Shown piece by piece: positions 1 to 11,576 of a stretch of 64,000 nucleotides of DNA; the stretch's first letter is position 1, and the number at the start of each line of letters is the position of its first letter. Source of the DNA: Edaphochlamys debaryana (lineage: Eukaryota > Chlorophyta > Chlorophyceae > Chlamydomonadales); the NCBI GenBank assembly GCA_016858145.1, contig JAEHOE010000015.1, positions 1,302,001 to 1,366,000 on the forward strand, in the 5' to 3' direction. A program made the position numbers and the translations under genes. The notes under the pieces are model-generated. The model had not been told where the DNA came from. It ran no database searches and was given only the letters and a program-made list of their open reading frames with translations.

Positions 1-54
1 CGCTTTCTCCGCTGCCCCCAGTCCGTCGTTACGGCCCTCCAGCATCCCCCCCAC

Positions 55-289
55 CTTTCCGAGCAAGGTCAGTAAGCAGATAGACGCATGCCAGGCGGTC
101 CCGGTTCGTAGCTGGGTCGGCTGACCCCAGGTGCTTGAGGGCAAGCTCGTGGGCAGCCTCGGAAGGGCCTCTCCGCGAATGAGTCCGCCGTGACCGCATT
201 CCGCCTCTCCCGGCCAACCCTTGGCTACTACATCTTACAGTAAGACCTAGCGCGAGTACCGTGAAGAGGAACGTACGTAGCGTGGGCAT
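55..289 (-). CDS. GT15-like (KRE2/MNT1-type) glycosyltransferase, first exon only, runs off the left edge
   Basis: The reverse strand opens at the ATG at 289 with a hydrophobic N-terminus (MPTLRTFLFTVLALGLTV) that looks like a signal peptide or signal anchor. A basic stretch follows, then the block EAAHELALKHLG and NRDRLACVYLLTDL. That block is nearly identical to the first exon of the complete GT15-like gene at 41159. Both exons end with the same codon context (AAA G then gtg), so the splice phase is shared. The rest of the gene lies outside the window and no catalytic part is visible. By homology it should be a Golgi-type alpha-mannosyltransferase-like protein. It is transcribed divergently from the O-fucosyltransferase-like gene. 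The start could lie slightly further upstream, because the frame stays open to about 373. Confidence 0.72.
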
Positions 290-695
290 TAGGGAAGGAG
301 TAGCAACAAAGCCAAGGGCGTTAACACAGGGGCCTTCATATGTTGCAGGTATAAAGATGACGTCTACGTTCAATCATCAGCGCGCAAAGGGTCGGCGGAG
401 GGAAGCAGTCGTGAGCTGTCGCGCATGGCACCTGCTGCGATCACGCGCGAACCGGCTGCAGCCGGTTCAGCCATCCAATACTGTGCCCGAAAATTATTAC
501 ACAGACTGGACGGACCTGATTGCAACACTCGCAGCCGGCTTACAGCAGCTGCTCCACACCTCGCATCACCCCTCGCTGGTCCGACGCAACGCACTAACCG
601 AGCCACACAATCATGTCGACGACCTGTTGCACGCCTGGCGTGTCCTGTACCTGTCCGTAGCCGGGCCGCCCGGCGGGAACCGAAAGGTGGCGTCG
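290..695. promoter_or_regulatory. Divergent intergenic region between two glycosyltransferase genes
   Basis: About 400 bases separate the start codons of the GT15-like exon (minus strand) and the O-fucosyltransferase-like gene (plus strand). No other gene is supported here. The plus frame is open from 261 to 992, but it reads as non-protein-like until the membrane anchor at 696. The region must hold both promoters and 5' UTRs; no recognisable core element was identified. Confidence 0.45.
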
Positions 696-3600
696 ATGTG
701 GACGCCAGGATGGATGGGCGTGACGGTGGCACTCATAGCGCTGGCGCTTGCCGTTGCCACGGATGCTGCGTACCTGATACCCTTCATGTGGCACGGTGAG
801 CTACTTGAGGGGGTTGCGTTCAAGCCACAGCGGGCCGCAGGGGGCCAGGGGCCCCAGGAACACGCAGAGGCCGGGGCGGCCGGGGACAAGTCGGGCGCCA
901 CGCTTGTGCAACAGGTGACCGCCAGGGTCTCACCGTTGAGAGAGAGGATACAAACTAATATGCAAGGTGGACACGAGCGTGTCAACAGTTGACAGCCGCC
1001 GAGGGGATTAGGCGAAGGCGTCGTTGCCACAAAGCCCGCCGGGGCCAGCCAGCAGCGCCTGCTGGCAACGGAGGAGCCCCACCCGGGCATGCAGTGCAGG
1101 TCTGACCCTTCGACTTACGCCCACGCTGCGGCTTCCGTGCACACTCGCGCCCGCAGGCCCCAACAACCAGATCAACACCATTAAGGAAACGCTGGCCCTG
1201 GCCAAGGTGCTGGGCCGCACCACGGTTCTCCCCGACCTGCAGTCCCACATGTTCACGGACAAGTCTAAGAACTCCATGCGTTTCAAGGTGAGGTTGTGGG
1301 GGCGACGCAGTAAGGGCCGGCCAGCAAGGCTGGCGGCACGGACGCTGGATGGTTGCTGGCGCGCTTGCCCCCACGGTACTGAAGCTGGCGCACCTCCGGT
1401 GTCTGGCCGCTATCTACGCCCCCCAGGACCTGTTCGACCTCCCCTACATTAAGGTGAGCGCCATCCAGGGGACCCGTGCGTGCGTGTGTCCTAGTACAGA
1501 GGAGGGCAAGCCCTGCGTGCTGCCCGGCCGAGAGGTGGTCAAGGACTCCAGTGTTTCCCGGGCATCGTTGTCCGCAGCAGTCCAGGCCCCAATGCCGACC
1601 CCTTTCCCTGCTGGCCCGGCTCCACCCGTGGGAGCGCAGGAGCATGCGGATGTCATCCTGCTGGAGGAGCTGGAGGCCAAGCTGGGGGGTAGCGCCTGGG
1701 ACAGGACCCTGGACGCGGTCCTCTACATGGTGCCTCCTAGCCCCGTGAGCCCTGGTGGCAGGAAACGGGGATGCCCGGCCCAGTGGCGGGGGCGATCACC
1801 CGGCCACTGGCCGGGTCCACTGGGGGGCCAACTTTGCGGTTGCACGGCTCGCGAGGGCTTGCAGTCATCCCGCCCTCGTCCCTTGCCGCGTAGATGAAGC
1901 GACAGGTGTCGTTGATAACGGACCAGGGCTTCCGCCCGCCTGCCGACAAGGCGGCCTTCATCGACTCCCCCGTCACCAGCTGGACCGGGTGCTCGGAGGA
2001 GCAGGTGTGAGGGGCTGCTCGTGTGAGCCGGGGAGCCGCAGGCGAGGGAGCGGAGGAGCAGGTGGGTGGTTGGGCCCCCGCCCGGGCTCTGCCGCCTGTG
2101 CCGCAACCCCAACGCATGGGTCCGGATGTGGTAGCAATCGCACCTGCTGCTGCACCTCGAGTCATGTACATATGCTTACAGCTGCTGGGCTGCCGGCCAC
2201 TGCAGGTGGCGCAGCTCAAGAAGCTGTTGGAGCCGCACAGCGTGGTGGGGGTGCAGACCTTCCACGGCCTCATCTACGGCAGGTGCGCGGCAGCTGGCCC
2301 TGCCTCCACACCCACAGCTCCGTCTCCGCCTTGTCGACTGCAGTGCGCCCCTTCGTCCGTCTGCCTTGAGTCAGGTGTGCCACGTGACTCAATCCCGTCC
2401 TTTTTGGCGCCCATGCAGCCACTGGCTGGCGGGGCCCTTGGCGACGTCCTGCACCGACGCCTGCTGCCAGTCCTTCAAGGACAGGGCCCCTGCCGTACGC
2501 AAGGCCAGCTGGATCTACGCCCTGGCAGACGCATTCATCCACGTAGGACGAAAGACGCAGCGGTTTGGTGGGAAGGCGGCATGGCTTGTTGCGGTTGGTC
2601 CCAGGCCGAGGATGCCTGAGAGAGGTAGTTAACAGGCTGTGGCCTGAGCACAGGCTCGATGACAAGGCACTAGGAATGTTGCGAGGAGCTGGCGAGTGGT
2701 CACGTGTTTGGGTCTGCCCCACTCGCAGGATCGTCTGGGCGGTAAGCCCTTCGTGGCAGCCCACGTGCGGCCGTACCCGGATCCCTGCGTGCGCATCTGG
2801 ACGCAGGAAGACACGCCAAAGCGCACGGTGGGTCGGGAAAGCGTGAATGCTTGGGCACCAGTAATTGTGTCAGCCCCATGATCGTGCAAAACCGCTACGC
2901 CATGACCCGCAGGAGAATATCAATGAGTGGTGCAACAACGAGTACCTGATCGACCGGTGAGCCGGTTAAATACACTCCTGTCAGCCCCAGCGCGTAGGGC
3001 CTCGCCGGTCACGCCAGCCCAAGACCCTGGCCCACCGTGGGCACCGGTATCGGACCTGAGTTGCATTGCCGTGCACGCCCCCGCCGTCCGCGCCAGCCCA
3101 CCTCCACCCGCTGCCTGCTGCGCCGCCTCCTCCTGCGCGCGCCGCGCCGCGCTGCGCTGCCGGGGCAGCCGCAGCCGCCTTGCTCGGGCCCACACCTGCG
3201 TAGGGCGCCTCCCGAGCCTTCTTCACCGCCGCACCCCCACGGCTCAGTCCTCAGCCCCCGCCGCCGCCCTCCAGCTGCCCGCGGTGCGGGCACGCACCTT
3301 GGGCAGCACGCGCTAGCACGAGCCGCGCCACACGCAGCGCGCGCCCTTGCTGGGGCCTCCGCACTTTCATCATACCCCTTCGCCCGGCCCACTCGCACCG
3401 CGCTCCCGCCGTGTGTCCCCCAGCTTCGCCCCGTCGATTAAGCACCTGCTGCAGCAGTACGGCGTGGACACCCTATTCATCATGACCCATCCACGTGTAC
3501 GGACCGTCGTCGAGGTGCGAGCTATGCAACTTGAGTTGCCTGTGTGCGCTCCGTCTCCCTTTCCAATTGACCTTCCTCAACCCGTAACCCGATTGATACT

Positions 3601-4383
3601 CTTCTCCAACGCTCGCGCTCCATCGATCACCCGTCCTCCCTCTCTCTGTCCCTGCCCCGGCCTGTGCAACCCCCGGTTCCGCAGGGCATCCTGCACCAGG
3701 CGGGGCTGCAGCCCGTCTTCATGGAGATGGCTGACGTCAACCCCGAGTTGGCAGGTGGGGGCTGCTGCTGGCTTACTAAGCGTGCACTTGTTAGTCCCCC
3801 TCGTTAAACCTTCCTTGGGCCCTTGTACTTTGTGCTCACCACCTGTCTGTAAACGCATTAGCCCCGCTGTATACACATAGTGATGGCCCTGCCACCTTGT
3901 GTGGCCTGACAACCGCTGTACCGCTCCACCCGCTCTGCACGCTGCAGGCATCCAGCTCTCCACCAACCTCACCTTCTCCCTGCTGGCCATGGTGGAGGAG
4001 GCCGTGTGCGCCAAGTCCAAGGCCTTTGTGGGCACCAAGGCAAGCGCCTGACCCACATGCAGCCACCCATGCAACCCTCCTCTGCCAGCCATTGCACGCA
4101 TCCCCGCCCTCACGCACGCACAGATGTACAATTGTAACCCGTGCATTGGCGGTGGTGTGGCCCGCAGGAGTCAAGTATGACGGGAACGATCATCCAGGAC
4201 CGCCTGGGCCATGGAGTGCCGCCGGAGGATTCGTACAGCTTCTTCCGCAGGGAGGGCTTCGAGGCCAAGCCCGTTACAGTGCCGGACTGGTACCGCCTGT
4301 CCAACTACTCCACTACTGGCAGCACAAAATGGCGCCAGAGTCTCACCAAGTACGGCATCAAGTTCGATGAGGAGCCGGCTTGA
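696..4383 (+). CDS. GDP-fucose protein O-fucosyltransferase-like type II membrane protein
   Basis: Thirteen exons give about 431 aa: 696-795, 1157-1287, 1427-1453, 1640-1729, 1894-2004, 2182-2282, 2419-2542, 2729-2827, 2913-2956, 3424-3514, 3685-3754, 3948-4039, 4168-4383. The start is set by a short N-terminus followed by a strong hydrophobic segment (GVTVALIALALAVA), a type II signal anchor. The exon 1 donor at 796 joins in phase to GPNNQINTIKETLALAKVLGR, the family's N-terminal G-x-NNQ helix with RTxVLP after it. Later come PFVAAHVRPYPDPCVRIW (the HxRxxxD/C sugar-nucleotide region), DTLFIMTHPR, and the C-terminal VEEAVCAKSKAFVGT with SSMTGTIIQDR, which is the hallmark of the O-FucT fold. 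It would transfer fucose to secreted proteins in the ER or Golgi. Acceptor specificity cannot be read. The intron before the last exon has a GC donor. Confidence 0.85.
4040..4167 (+). other. GC-AG intron in the O-fucosyltransferase-like gene
   Basis: The exon ends GGCACCAAG and the intron opens with gcaagc instead of GT. It closes at cccgcag, and both phases are 0. The splice restores FVGTK-ESSMTGTI, the conserved C-terminal motif, so the unusual donor is well supported by the protein. Confidence 0.75.
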
Positions 4384-5535
4384 GCATGGCGGCAACCTGT
4401 GGGGCTGGCCATGGTTGTGGGGAGGAGGAGAGGCAAGGAAGCCAGGAGTGAGGACGGCATGTGGGGGGATGAAGGTGTACGCGTGCAGGCCGTGCACGTG
4501 GCGCGGATCGTCAGCATGGGTGCTACGCCCGCAGCTCTGCTCAGTGCCCCAACGGTGTCTGCAGTCGGTATTCATGTGGGGCACGCACGAGGGTGTTGGT
4601 GGTCTATCCGAAGCGCCTGAGGTCTACAGTCAAGGTTGCGGGTAACGCTCGGTCGCCTGCAGGTCTACGTTGATTGGGAAGCTGAGTCCTATGTCCTGTG
4701 TGATGTTATCCAAGTTGTCCCCCCCCCAAGTGTCCCCCAAGTGTGGGCTGAGGGGGGATGTTATTCAAGTTATCCAATTGTGGCCTGGGCAGGGGATCCC
4801 GGTGATTCACTCGAGAACTGCGGTAGGGCTAAACCATTGTTTGAGGGCAATGTTAGGCCCTGTGAGGCCCTAGTTAGGGCCGTCATTACGGCCGGCCCCG
4901 TAGATTAGAACCTAAAGTGCATCCAATCTTCCAATGTGAGGTGTTTTTGCCTTTGGCATGACGATGGGTGACGCGGTTTCCGCCGTTCCGGCAGGGTGGG
5001 CAATGCGGGCTGGTGGGGGCCAGGTGGGCCAGGGGGCCGGGCCGCGTGAAGGGCAGGGAAGGCACGAGGTGCTGTGCTGTGCTCGCAGGGGCCGTGCAAT
5101 GTAGGTGGAGTAGAGGCAACTGGGCACCAGGTAGTCGGGGCCTACATATTTCTTTGATGTGGCATGAAGGCGACGAGGAAGCAGGAAAGTGTGGGCTGTC
5201 ACTGCGCGCCACTTCAAACGTCCCGACAGCCTTGTGCTTGCTGTCCTCCCACAGGCCACAACCAGCAGTTGCCTCTATACGATTACACGCATCTAAAGAG
5301 CTGACCAGCTGAGTTTGGACAACAGAAGCAACGCAAATGGCTGAAAGGCTGCACTCGTCTTGCGCGCGTATGCTTTGCATGCAGTGCTGCAATATAGCGG
5401 ATATAGGTGCTGCATTACTTGCCTGAGACCGCTGGGCCTTGCGGAGCGGTGAAGAGCGTTGGGTGAACATGCTGACCCCGCTCAACCAGGCGAGTACGCA
5501 TTTTCGACATCGCGATATGCCCCAAGGCTGTAGCG
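4384..5535. other. Intergenic region, no gene seen
   Basis: This holds the 3' UTR of the O-fucosyltransferase-like gene and the 5' region of the exonuclease gene. Around 4700-4790 there are C-runs and two imperfect copies of a TTATyCAAGTT motif. Positions 5082-5098 carry one copy of a short dispersed repeat that recurs at 33627 and 40484. Open frames here have no protein-like content. A spliced 5' exon near 5439-5490 (ending CTCAACCAG before gcgagt) is possible for the next gene. Confidence 0.5.
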
Positions 5536-8500
5536 ATGGTCGAGGACTTACTCATGATGCTCTCTGCTCATGTGCAGTGGGAATACGCGGAGCTCACCTC
5601 TGTGCTCGGACATTGCCCAGAAGCCGACGCGGCCGCTGCTGAGGGGGCGGGGCCTCTGGCGGAGCGAACAAACCGGCCTGCGGGCGGGGGAGGTGGGTTG
5701 GCTGGGTTGCTGGACTACCCAGGTATCCGATTCTGTCCCTTGCTTCACCCGCCCACGCTGACTGCCCTTTCAGGGTCAAGCCGCGGGCCGCACTCCTGCC
5801 CAACCGGACCAGCTGCCAACGCCACGCGGGGTGTGGTCGGGCCCCCACAGGAGGCAAGTGCCTGGCACGGTCACCCCGTGCAGTCCGGCAACCTGTGGCG
5901 CTCCTTTGCATGTGGCGCGGAGGGCGCTGGGGGCGGCGGCGGTAGCCCCCTACCGCCCCCCTCCAAGCGCCCTCACATGGCAGAAGGCCCGACCTCCGGA
6001 GCCCAGGCAGGTCAGCTGCCCCCAGCTCCCGGTCCTCCTCCTGAGGAGCTATGGCGGGGTTGGGACAACCAGCCTGGCCCCAGCGGCCCAGCCGCTGCCC
6101 CAGCTGTTCCTGTGCCGAGCGCCGCGCCCCCAACCAACGCGGGGCTAGGCTGGGCATGCTGGCTGGTGGATGGCAGCCGAGTTCAGGACCAGCGGCTAGC
6201 ATGGTCTACAAATCAGCATCAGCATCAGCAGCAACAGCAACACCAGCATCATCAAGCTCCTTACGGCCAACCGCACGTCCAGCCGCAGCTGCAGCCGTCG
6301 GCTCCTCCGCCCACATGGCAGAGACCGCACGCCTCGGCACCGCAGCAGCACCCTGTGGCACCTCGGCCGCCAGCGCAAGCGCCTGCAGCGGTCCGCCCCG
6401 CGGCGCTTCCCGCAGCGCCGGCAGGCGTCGGAGGCTTGTTGATCCCGCCCGTACCTCTCGCGGCCCTCGGCGCCATGCACCAGCGGTCGAGCGCTCGGTC
6501 CTCATCACGCGAGCCATCCCCACCGACCGCGGCTGCATTTCCATTGCCCTTGCAACATCCTTTTTGCGCGATAGCGCCGCCACAGCGGTCGGCGCCCCAG
6601 GCGCCCCTCCCGCCTGCTCAGCAGCGGGGTGCAGCGGAGCAGGCGCAGGACCTGAGGCCGTGTGTCCCACCTCAGCCGGGAGCAGCGGTCGTGCAGCCGC
6701 CGCGGCCGGAGCACCCGACGGCGTGCTGGCCACAGGCATACGGGGCAGCTGCCCCACCGCACACGCATGGGCACAGAGAGCGCGTCCAGCAGCAGGCCCT
6801 GGTGCCAGCGCCGCCGCAGGCCAGCCACTGTGGCTGGGTGCCCGCGCACCTGAGGCAGCAGCACGCTCCTGTTGCGCCCGGGGCAGGCCCCACGCGGCCG
6901 TCTGCCGCCGTGGGCAGCACGGGGAGCGGATGGCAGCCTCCGGTGCCCAGCGTGGGCCCTGTGCCGCCCCCTCCGGCAATGCCCGGCCCAGGACCAAGGC
7001 CCTACGGCCCGTCAGGGGCCCTGCCACCCCCTGCGCCGGCACCCACCTGGGCACCATACTGCCCAGGCGGCCCGCCCGGCCCGCTAACACAAGCCCAGCC
7101 GGCTCCTTCGGGCATCAGCGGTCCGCAGAGGGGCCTCGCTATCGGCGGGCTGGGCTCCAGCCATTGCGGCGGTGCACCGAGTGGATGGCAGGCCGCCGGG
7201 AGGCCACCGGGGTCCGGCGGGGGCGCCTTGCCAGGTGCGGGGCCCCCTGCCTGGTCGGGTAGCGGGCAGACGTCAAGCGCTCCTGAGGGGTGCGCGACCG
7301 CGGGCGTGGGGCCCTGTCCGCGCCCGAATGAGTCAGCCGCGGCGGGCCCCGGTCCCCCGCGAGATTGCAGCCCCGCAGAAGCGAATACCTCTCAGCTCCC
7401 GCTGGGGCAAGCGCGGGCGGAAGCTGTTGCACCCCGGGACGCCGCCACGTCAGCAGGCGGGGCCGCGAAGAAGCGCCGCCTGCCAGCCTCCCTAGCCGGG
7501 GCCGGCTCGCTGCCCTCCATACGGGACGTCAGAGCAGGCAGGGCCGTGCCGGCACCTGGGTACGTCGCCCCCGCAGCGCCGGGGACTGCGCCAGCCTCAG
7601 CACCCGCCCCTGCATCCACCGGGGGATGTGGGTCGGCGGCGGGCCCCGGGCCCGGGTCAGTGGCGCCTGCGTACCCACTGATGGGCCCCGGATTCGACAT
7701 GCCGCCCAGCTTTGTGCCGTACGACCCGCCGCCCTCGCTGCCGCTGCTGGGCTACACGGGCACAGTCAGGTGGGCCTGGACCGTGTCGCCTCTAGCAGAC
7801 GTAGCACAAGATGGGCCCACTGTTGTTTCGCCAAGTCGAGTGGGCTCCAACCCACATCACCAATCCGCACACGCATCTGTATCCCGTCAACCCTGCGGTG
7901 CATTCCTCCTCTGCTGCCCACTGCTCACTGCTACCACGTGCGGCGGTCAGGTACGCCACATCGGGTGTGGAGGTCGACTGGCTGGTGGAGCAACTATTGG
8001 ATGCGCAGCCGGACGTTATCGGCATGGACGCCGAGTGGAGGCCGGGTGAGCTGAGCGTCACCTGAACAGTCATGCCAAAGTGGGTTGCGAGTTCCCGACA
8101 GCCTGATGTACGAGTAAGCGAGACAGTGTACGGCAGCCGGTCGGTGCAGGGCAGCCAGTCAGATCAGGACTGGACCGCGTTGAGCGCCAGCCCTCAACCC
8201 TCGCCCCCGCAGGCAACAACCGCATCGCGCTGGTGCAGCTGTGCTACCTCAAGCGCACGGGGCCCGCTCCTGGGGCCGCAGTGGAGCCCGACACTCGGGA
8301 GGGTGAGCTGGGCTGGGTGCCGTTCGGAAGGGGCCCAACCTATGCAGGGTCAAGCCCACGTTGCACCTCACCCATCCTTGCTACACACGACACCCGTTCG
8401 CCAGGGTCCAGAGCACCACGCGCAATTCTGTCCCTCCGCAGGCGCCCACACGTGCACTCTGCTGCTGCACGTGTTCCACGCGGGCTTCACGCAGCGCCTG

Positions 8501-10048
8501 CGCCGCCTGCTGGAGGCCGAGGTGCCGCGCAAGGTGCGTCCGAATGCTTGAGGGGCCGTTTCGCCGGCCAGCCGTCCTTCCGTTATCATCCTTGCTCGCC
8601 GTATCTCCTCACCCCGGCCTTGACCGCCCAACGCCTGTAGTCACCACCCTCGCACCGGCAACCGCAGGTCGGGGTCAACATCTCGGGCGATGCGCGTAAG
8701 CTCAAGGCAGACTATGGGGTGAGCAATTTGGGACCTGTGTAATGCCGGTGCCCTCAACCACCCCAACCCACATGGCGCTGCTGCTGCATCAGTACCGGTA
8801 GCGCGTGAGACCCACAACACGCCTTCCACATCCTGTCGTATCCGTGGCACCCACCCGTTCTCTGGGCGGGCCGTGTGCAGGTGGAGATGCGGGGGCACGT
8901 GGAGCTGGACGCTGTGGCCAACGAGCGAGTGCTGCAGGTGGTGGTGGGGCCCGCTGAAGAGGGGCCAAACAACCGCTAGTCACACACCCCGATGCATCAG
9001 ACACCTAGGAAAGTGCTGTGTGCTGCCGGATGCTGACTCAATCGCACAGACTTCTGACGTGGTGCCCCCCGCAGCAAGTGGACCACGTCATGATCAACAC
9101 CGAGTACCGCCGGCGCTGGTCGCTGTCGGGTGGGTGTTTGGGGGACCCCTGGGGCTGGCAAGCAGGGCACGAGCGGCCTCCCCTTCCAGCATTTCCGCAC
9201 TCCTGGCCTGGCATCCCCAAATTTCAAGTCGTGATGCTCCCAGCGGCCTTCACCTCTCCACGCCTGCGCCCTCTCTGCTGCCGCCCCGACGCTCCCCCGC
9301 CGCAGCGCTGGTTGCCGTGTCTCTCAGGCGGGAGCTGCCCAAGCCCAAGAACATCCGCTGCGGCGACTGGCAGGCGTGGCCGCTCTCGCCCGCGCAGCAG
9401 AGGTGCGCGGACGGATGACTTCACTGGCGGCCATCCTTTCACCGGTTCACACTTGAACGGGGTCCGGCTGGTCAAGCCCGGCCTAGGCAATGGTACCTCG
9501 CAGAGCTCGCTTGCACTGTCCCTCTTGACCTGGCCTGAAGATTGCCCCTGCCTGCACTCCCTCGTGGGGGGGCGATTCCCAGGTACGCGGCCTTGGACGC
9601 CTACGCCGGTCTGGCCGTGTGGGCCGCGCTCAACCGACTGCCGCTGCGGGAGAAAGCCGCGCCTCCACCGCCGCCCCCCGCCGAGCTGCCAGCAGCCGAG
9701 CAGGCGGACCCCAGGCCCGCAGCGTACGGAACGGAGGCCGCGGGCCCAAGCGCCAGCCTGGCCCAGGCGCCGCCCCGCTCCGAGGGCGAGGCGTGGGCGG
9801 ACAGCAAGGGCTGGGGCGCGCCCGCTGCTGCAGGTGGCGGGTGGTTAAGCGGCGAGGGTGGAGGCGGGGCCTCCCTGGATGCTGGGAGTGGCAGGGGCCC
9901 AAGCACGGATGGTGCGGGCTGGGGGCTGGCGCCGGGAGGTGAAGATGGTGGGAAGGGTGACGGGGCGCAGGGGGGCGGTCGGGGAGGGGAACACCGCGGT
10001 GGGGGCGCCAGCTCGTGGGATGAGCTCCTGCAGGATATGGGTGGGTAG
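5536..10048 (+). CDS. DEDDy-type 3'-5' exonuclease (WRN/RNase D-like domain) with long Pro/Gln-rich N-terminal extension
   Basis: Nine exons give about 1,078 aa: 5536-7769, 7951-8045, 8213-8302, 8442-8533, 8668-8718, 8881-8937, 9075-9129, 9306-9402, 9583-10048. The first exon encodes about 740 aa of Pro/Ala/Gly/Gln-rich, low-complexity sequence with a His/Gln run (6214-6260) and a basic KKRRLP that could act in nuclear import. The catalytic domain follows over about 230 residues. Exo I is VIGMDAEW (D-x-E), then RIALVQLC; Exo II is VGVNISGDARKLKADYG; Exo III is YAALDAY (Y-x3-D) after LPKPKNIRCGDWQAWPLSP. All four acidic residues and the Tyr are present, so it is probably an active nuclease on DNA or RNA. 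The last exon adds a Gly-rich tail ending DELLQDMGG. No RecQ helicase part is seen. The start is uncertain: a 5' exon upstream of 5536 is possible. Confidence 0.88.
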
Positions 10049-10370
10049 GCAGTGGAGTCGGCTGCTGCTGGAAATGCTCCGGAAGTGGGGCGGGGCAATG
10101 GGAGGGGCTGTGGTGAGGGAATTGCTCTGCGAGCAGGACGCAGGGCTGGAAGAGCCGCACCGTGCGGTGTAGGTGGTGCATACCAAGCTGTGCCCTGTCA
10201 TCATAATGCGCAGGTGAAGTGCTTTGCAGGGTATGGTGCTGAGGCTATCGAGGTCAGGCGTGCTAATGAGTGAAGGGACTTAGGCGGTTAGGCGCAGGGG
10301 TTGGGCGTGCTCAACCTGGAGGGCTTAGCGCTGGGACGTGCAGCGGGAAGGTGGCGTGAAAGCAAGGTCA
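10049..10370. other. Intergenic, no gene seen
   Basis: This contains the probable 3' UTR of the exonuclease gene up to the left border of the duplicated MAPK 5' segment. The short open frames here have no recognisable content. Confidence 0.5.
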
Positions 10371-11124
10371 AGTAGGGACTGACCAGTCGACGGGGCGTGT
10401 GGGTAGCTAGGGGCCGTATCACATGGTGGCTTGGTAAAGGGATATTACACCTGGCCCTGCTGGTCGTCGAGACGACTGGTAGGAGCACTTGTGGGGCACA
10501 GACGTTCCAAGGTGCAAGAGACTGTGCCGATGCGAGAGATCCGAGGCGGACTTACATCGGCTTGCGCACGGGAGGGCTGGGCTGGGCTGTGCAGCTTCCG
10601 TCGCTTAAGCAGCCCATGTCTTATTCAACCTGCTCTGTGTTCGTGGAAAGGATTACTGTTGCCTGGGCACTGCCGCGGCTGGGGGCTTTCCGCGGGGGGG
10701 GGGGATGGCACCTGGAAACGGCGGGCGGGGGCGGGCGGGACGTTGTGTTCATGCCATCGTGTCGGCGCCCCTTTCGAGTGAATGCCCTGAACACACGTAC
10801 GCTGCATGCGCTTAGTAGAGGCTCATCTTTCCCATGCGCTCACAAGCACGTTGCCGCAACACTACGAGGACTCCCTAACCTCGCCGCGCACGCCAGGATT
10901 TGGTTCAGACGAGCCGCCGGAGAAGCAGAGTCACTGCCCAATAGAAGGAAGGGCACGATGGCTAGTTCAGGGCAACGTTTATGATTTTGCGACACGGTAT
11001 CTCCCCACCGGACGAATTCTCGGGCGGCAAAAGCTCGGGGGCGGACCTGTGCTCTGCGCTGACCACGCCGCCGAGGACCCGGGCGAGCGCGTCGCCGTGA
11101 GAACCATTCAGTTCTCTCCGGTTG
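10371..11124 (+). repeat. Segmental duplication, copy 1 (MAPK promoter plus first coding exon)
   Basis: From AGTAGGGACTGACC at 10371 to GAACCATTCAGTTCTC near 11120 the sequence matches 23047-23807 in the same orientation, with scattered substitutions and small indels (about nine bases in ten agree by eye). The match covers about 430 bases of upstream DNA plus the coding segment for the N-terminus and glycine-loop region of the MAPK homologue. Beyond each end the two loci are unrelated. The copies are direct repeats about 12.7 kb apart, flanking the two-TM gene and the giant longin-like gene. Confidence 0.85.
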
Positions 11125-11288
11125 CCCTGTCTAACGACGAGTCCGCCTTCGACTCCTCCTTCGCGCCCCCACTTCAGAATGACAGCCTGCCCTTCTTCCG
11201 CACACCTGTGCTGGCAGCCTACCAGACCAAATCACCTAAGCCGCCATGCGCGGTAGACCCGTTCCAGACCATCCTTCACAGCGTCTAA
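10806..11288 (+). pseudogene. Truncated copy of the MAPK first exon fused to new sequence
   Basis: The frame matches the first 80-odd residues of the MAPK homologue at 23536 ([34 protein letters not shown]). The ATG used there is TTG here (10851-10853). An in-frame ATG exists upstream at 10806, where the other copy has ATA. The ATP-binding lysine motif VAVK reads VAVR, and the match stops after TIQFS. The frame then continues through about 55 unrelated residues to a stop at 11288. No other kinase subdomain follows before the minus-strand gene. It cannot encode a kinase. It is most simply a duplicated fragment, but the 160-codon frame is open and carries a copied promoter, so a small chimeric product is conceivable. 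Confidence 0.65.
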
Positions 11289-11576
11289 CCCACACATGGC
11301 GCCAGCGCCGCATCATGACATAGTGACTCACACACAGCAGGGACCTCTGCGTCCTTTAGTCATAGGAGTCCACCTCGTCTTCCCCGAGACGAAGCCAGGC
11401 CGTAGTCGTTATGAACCGTCAGCCCGGAGGGCAAGGAAGGTCACACTCGGCTTCTCTTGCATTTTGCTGTCGCTCCTGCCTCCCGCCCGGTGCGCCGGCG
11501 CCCGCTCTGCCCCACACAAGTCTCTCGGGGAGATCTCAGCAACACGGCCCCGCATTGCTGCAGCAGCTTCAGCAGG

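Noticed and set aside
261..992. Unspliced 243-codon plus frame upstream of and through the O-fucosyltransferase anchor
   Set aside because: Only the part from the ATG at 696 reads like a signal anchor, and the gtgagc at 796 joins in phase to the conserved GPNNQ motif; the rest is UTR or intron.
796..1156. Extra exon around 1010-1090 (reading EGVVATKPAGASQQRLLATE) in the O-fucosyltransferase-like gene
   Set aside because: It is protein-like by eye, but no donor/acceptor pair keeps phase with exon 2, whereas the direct 795-1157 junction does.
5439..5642. Alternative first exon for the exonuclease starting near 5439 or 5469, spliced through a gcgagt donor
   Set aside because: It keeps frame, but the ATG at 5536 also opens the same frame without an intron; neither can be preferred from sequence alone.
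9328..9402. Shorter version of exonuclease exon 8 using the acceptor at 9327
   Set aside because: It breaks phase; the acceptor at 9305 restores frame and adds ALVAVSLRRELPKPKN, which fits the family.
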